A stretch of DNA of 59,989 nt. It comes from Natrialba asiatica DSM 12278 (GTDB lineage Archaea > Halobacteriota > Halobacteria > Halobacteriales > Natrialbaceae). How positions within the stretch are numbered: position 1 is the first letter of the stretch; each line of letters opens with the position of its first letter. Under the pieces are notes generated by a model that saw only the letters and a list, made by a program, of their open reading frames with translations, was not told the DNA's origin and did no database searches. Both the position numbers and the translations under genes were made by a program. The stretch is from positions 1 through 59,989 of the forward strand of contig NZ_AOIO01000014.1 in the NCBI RefSeq assembly GCF_000337555.1. Direction: 5' to 3'. Of the stretch, positions 59,442 to 59,989 are shown in pieces.

Positions 59442-59989
59442 CAGTCGTCATCCATCGGTGCCGAAACCGGCTCGACGCGCTCGCCGCGCGGTCCGTCGAG
59501 TTCAACGTCGGGCAACAGGTCGCGCAGGTAGTGTCCGGTGTGGGAGTCATCGAGTCGGGCCACGTCCTCGGGGGTGCCCGTGGCGACGACGTTGCCGCCG
59601 TCTTCACCGCCCTCGGGGCCGAGGTCGATGATGTGATCGGCGTTTTTCACGAGGTCGAGTTCGTGTTCGATGACGGCGACGGTGTTGCCGTTGTCGGTCA
59701 GCCGGTGGAGCACGTCGACGAGTTTGCGCTCGTCGGCCGAGTGCAGGCCGGTCGTCGGCTCGTCGAGCAGGTACAGCGTCTCCCCGGAATCCTTCTTGCC
59801 GAGTTCTTCCGCGAGCTTGATTCGCTGGGCCTCCCCGCCCGAGAGCGTCGTCGAGGGTTGGCCGAGTTTCATGTAATCAAGCCCGACGTCCTGCAGCAAT
59901 TTGAGGCGGCGGCGGATCTGGCTCGAGGACTCGAAGAACTCGTAGGCCTCCTCGACGCTCATGTCGAGCACGTCGGAGATGGTCTTGCC
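59441..59989 (-). CDS. uvrA: excinuclease ABC subunit A, C-terminal part (gene runs off the window)
   Basis: UvrA is the damage-recognising ATPase of nucleotide excision repair. Only the last 182 codons are visible; the rest lies to the right of the window. The second ABC ATPase is clear: [20 protein letters not shown] signature, [13 protein letters not shown] Walker B and D-loop, and [20 protein letters not shown] with the switch His. The tail ends [13 protein letters not shown]. Its stop codon directly joins the 81-bp palindromic element. The identification is secure despite truncation at the window edge. Confidence 0.97.
   Translation of the reverse strand, partial: GKTISDVLDMSVEEAYEFFESSSQIRRRLKLLQDVGLDYMKLGQPSTTLSGGEAQRIKLAEELGKKDSGETLYLLDEPTTGLHSADERKLVDVLHRLTDNGNTVAVIEHELDLVKNADHIIDLGPEGGEDGGNVVATGTPEDVARLDDSHTGHYLRDLLPDVELDGPRGERVEPVSAPMDDD

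Overview
The window is chromosomal DNA from an extremely halophilic archaeon, most likely of the Natrialbaceae (Natrinema, Haloterrigena or Natrialba type). The evidence is high GC, proteins very rich in Asp and Glu, archaeal information genes (thermosome, eS6, eS24, eS27, fused Kae1-Bud32, SepF), TATA boxes about 25 bp ahead of many start codons (leaderless mRNAs), and a PGF-CTERM surface protein. The family assignment rests on remembered similarity, not on a search.

Layout. 1-4.5 kb: the start of glutamine synthetase, an Lrp-type regulator, two tandem sodium/calcium-exchanger-like proteins, an ArsR-type regulator and an amphi-Trp protein. 4.7-12.5 kb: thermosome, SRAP protein, tRNA-Ser(GGA), ridA-ilvA, citrate synthase, a glyoxalase-like protein and sepF. 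12.5-20 kb: a looser region with regulators (PadR, TetR), eS6, low-complexity proteins, AT-rich spacer and structured intergenic DNA. 20-29 kb: a broken nuclease, membrane proteins, a DHH phosphoesterase, an amino-acid permease with an Lrp regulator and three universal stress proteins, and an AAA ATPase with a His/Asp tail. 29-36 kb: a PhnP-like hydrolase, a KaiC-family double ATPase next to a histidine kinase, an RNB ribonuclease and a secreted PGF-CTERM protein. 36-46 kb: KDG kinase, RNA cyclase, MutL, a KDG/KDPG-aldolase-like enzyme, an SDR and MutS, all on the minus strand. 46-54 kb: a Tat lipoprotein, a tRNA-binding protein, an LLM oxidoreductase with ThiD-ThiN, an AIR-synthase-like protein, a MOT1-like molybdate permease, a PIN-like pair and an XTPase. 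54-60 kb: pyroglutamyl peptidase, the KEOPS Kae1-Bud32 fusion with eS27 and eS24, a BNR propeller and the end of uvrA.

How genes work together. IlvA makes reactive enamines that RidA, encoded just downstream, hydrolyses. KDG kinase and the aldolase-like enzyme could form the lower part of the semi-phosphorylative Entner-Doudoroff pathway. MutS and MutL lie 2 kb apart and form the mismatch-repair pair. The permease, its divergent Lrp regulator and the Usp proteins look like one amino-acid-responsive unit.

The most unusual content is between genes. Two homologous 81-bp palindromic elements each begin on the last base of a TGA stop codon. A strongly structured leader of about 140 nt precedes ilvA, in an organism whose mRNAs are mostly leaderless. 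Three back-to-back perfect hairpins lie upstream of a DUF5807-like gene, and a 60-bp three-way-junction-like palindrome lies upstream of eS6. A 15-codon leader ORF overlaps the kdgK start. The decamer RCTGAACTCG is strikingly over-represented in genes and spacers alike. No CRISPR array, rRNA, insertion sequence or prophage was seen.
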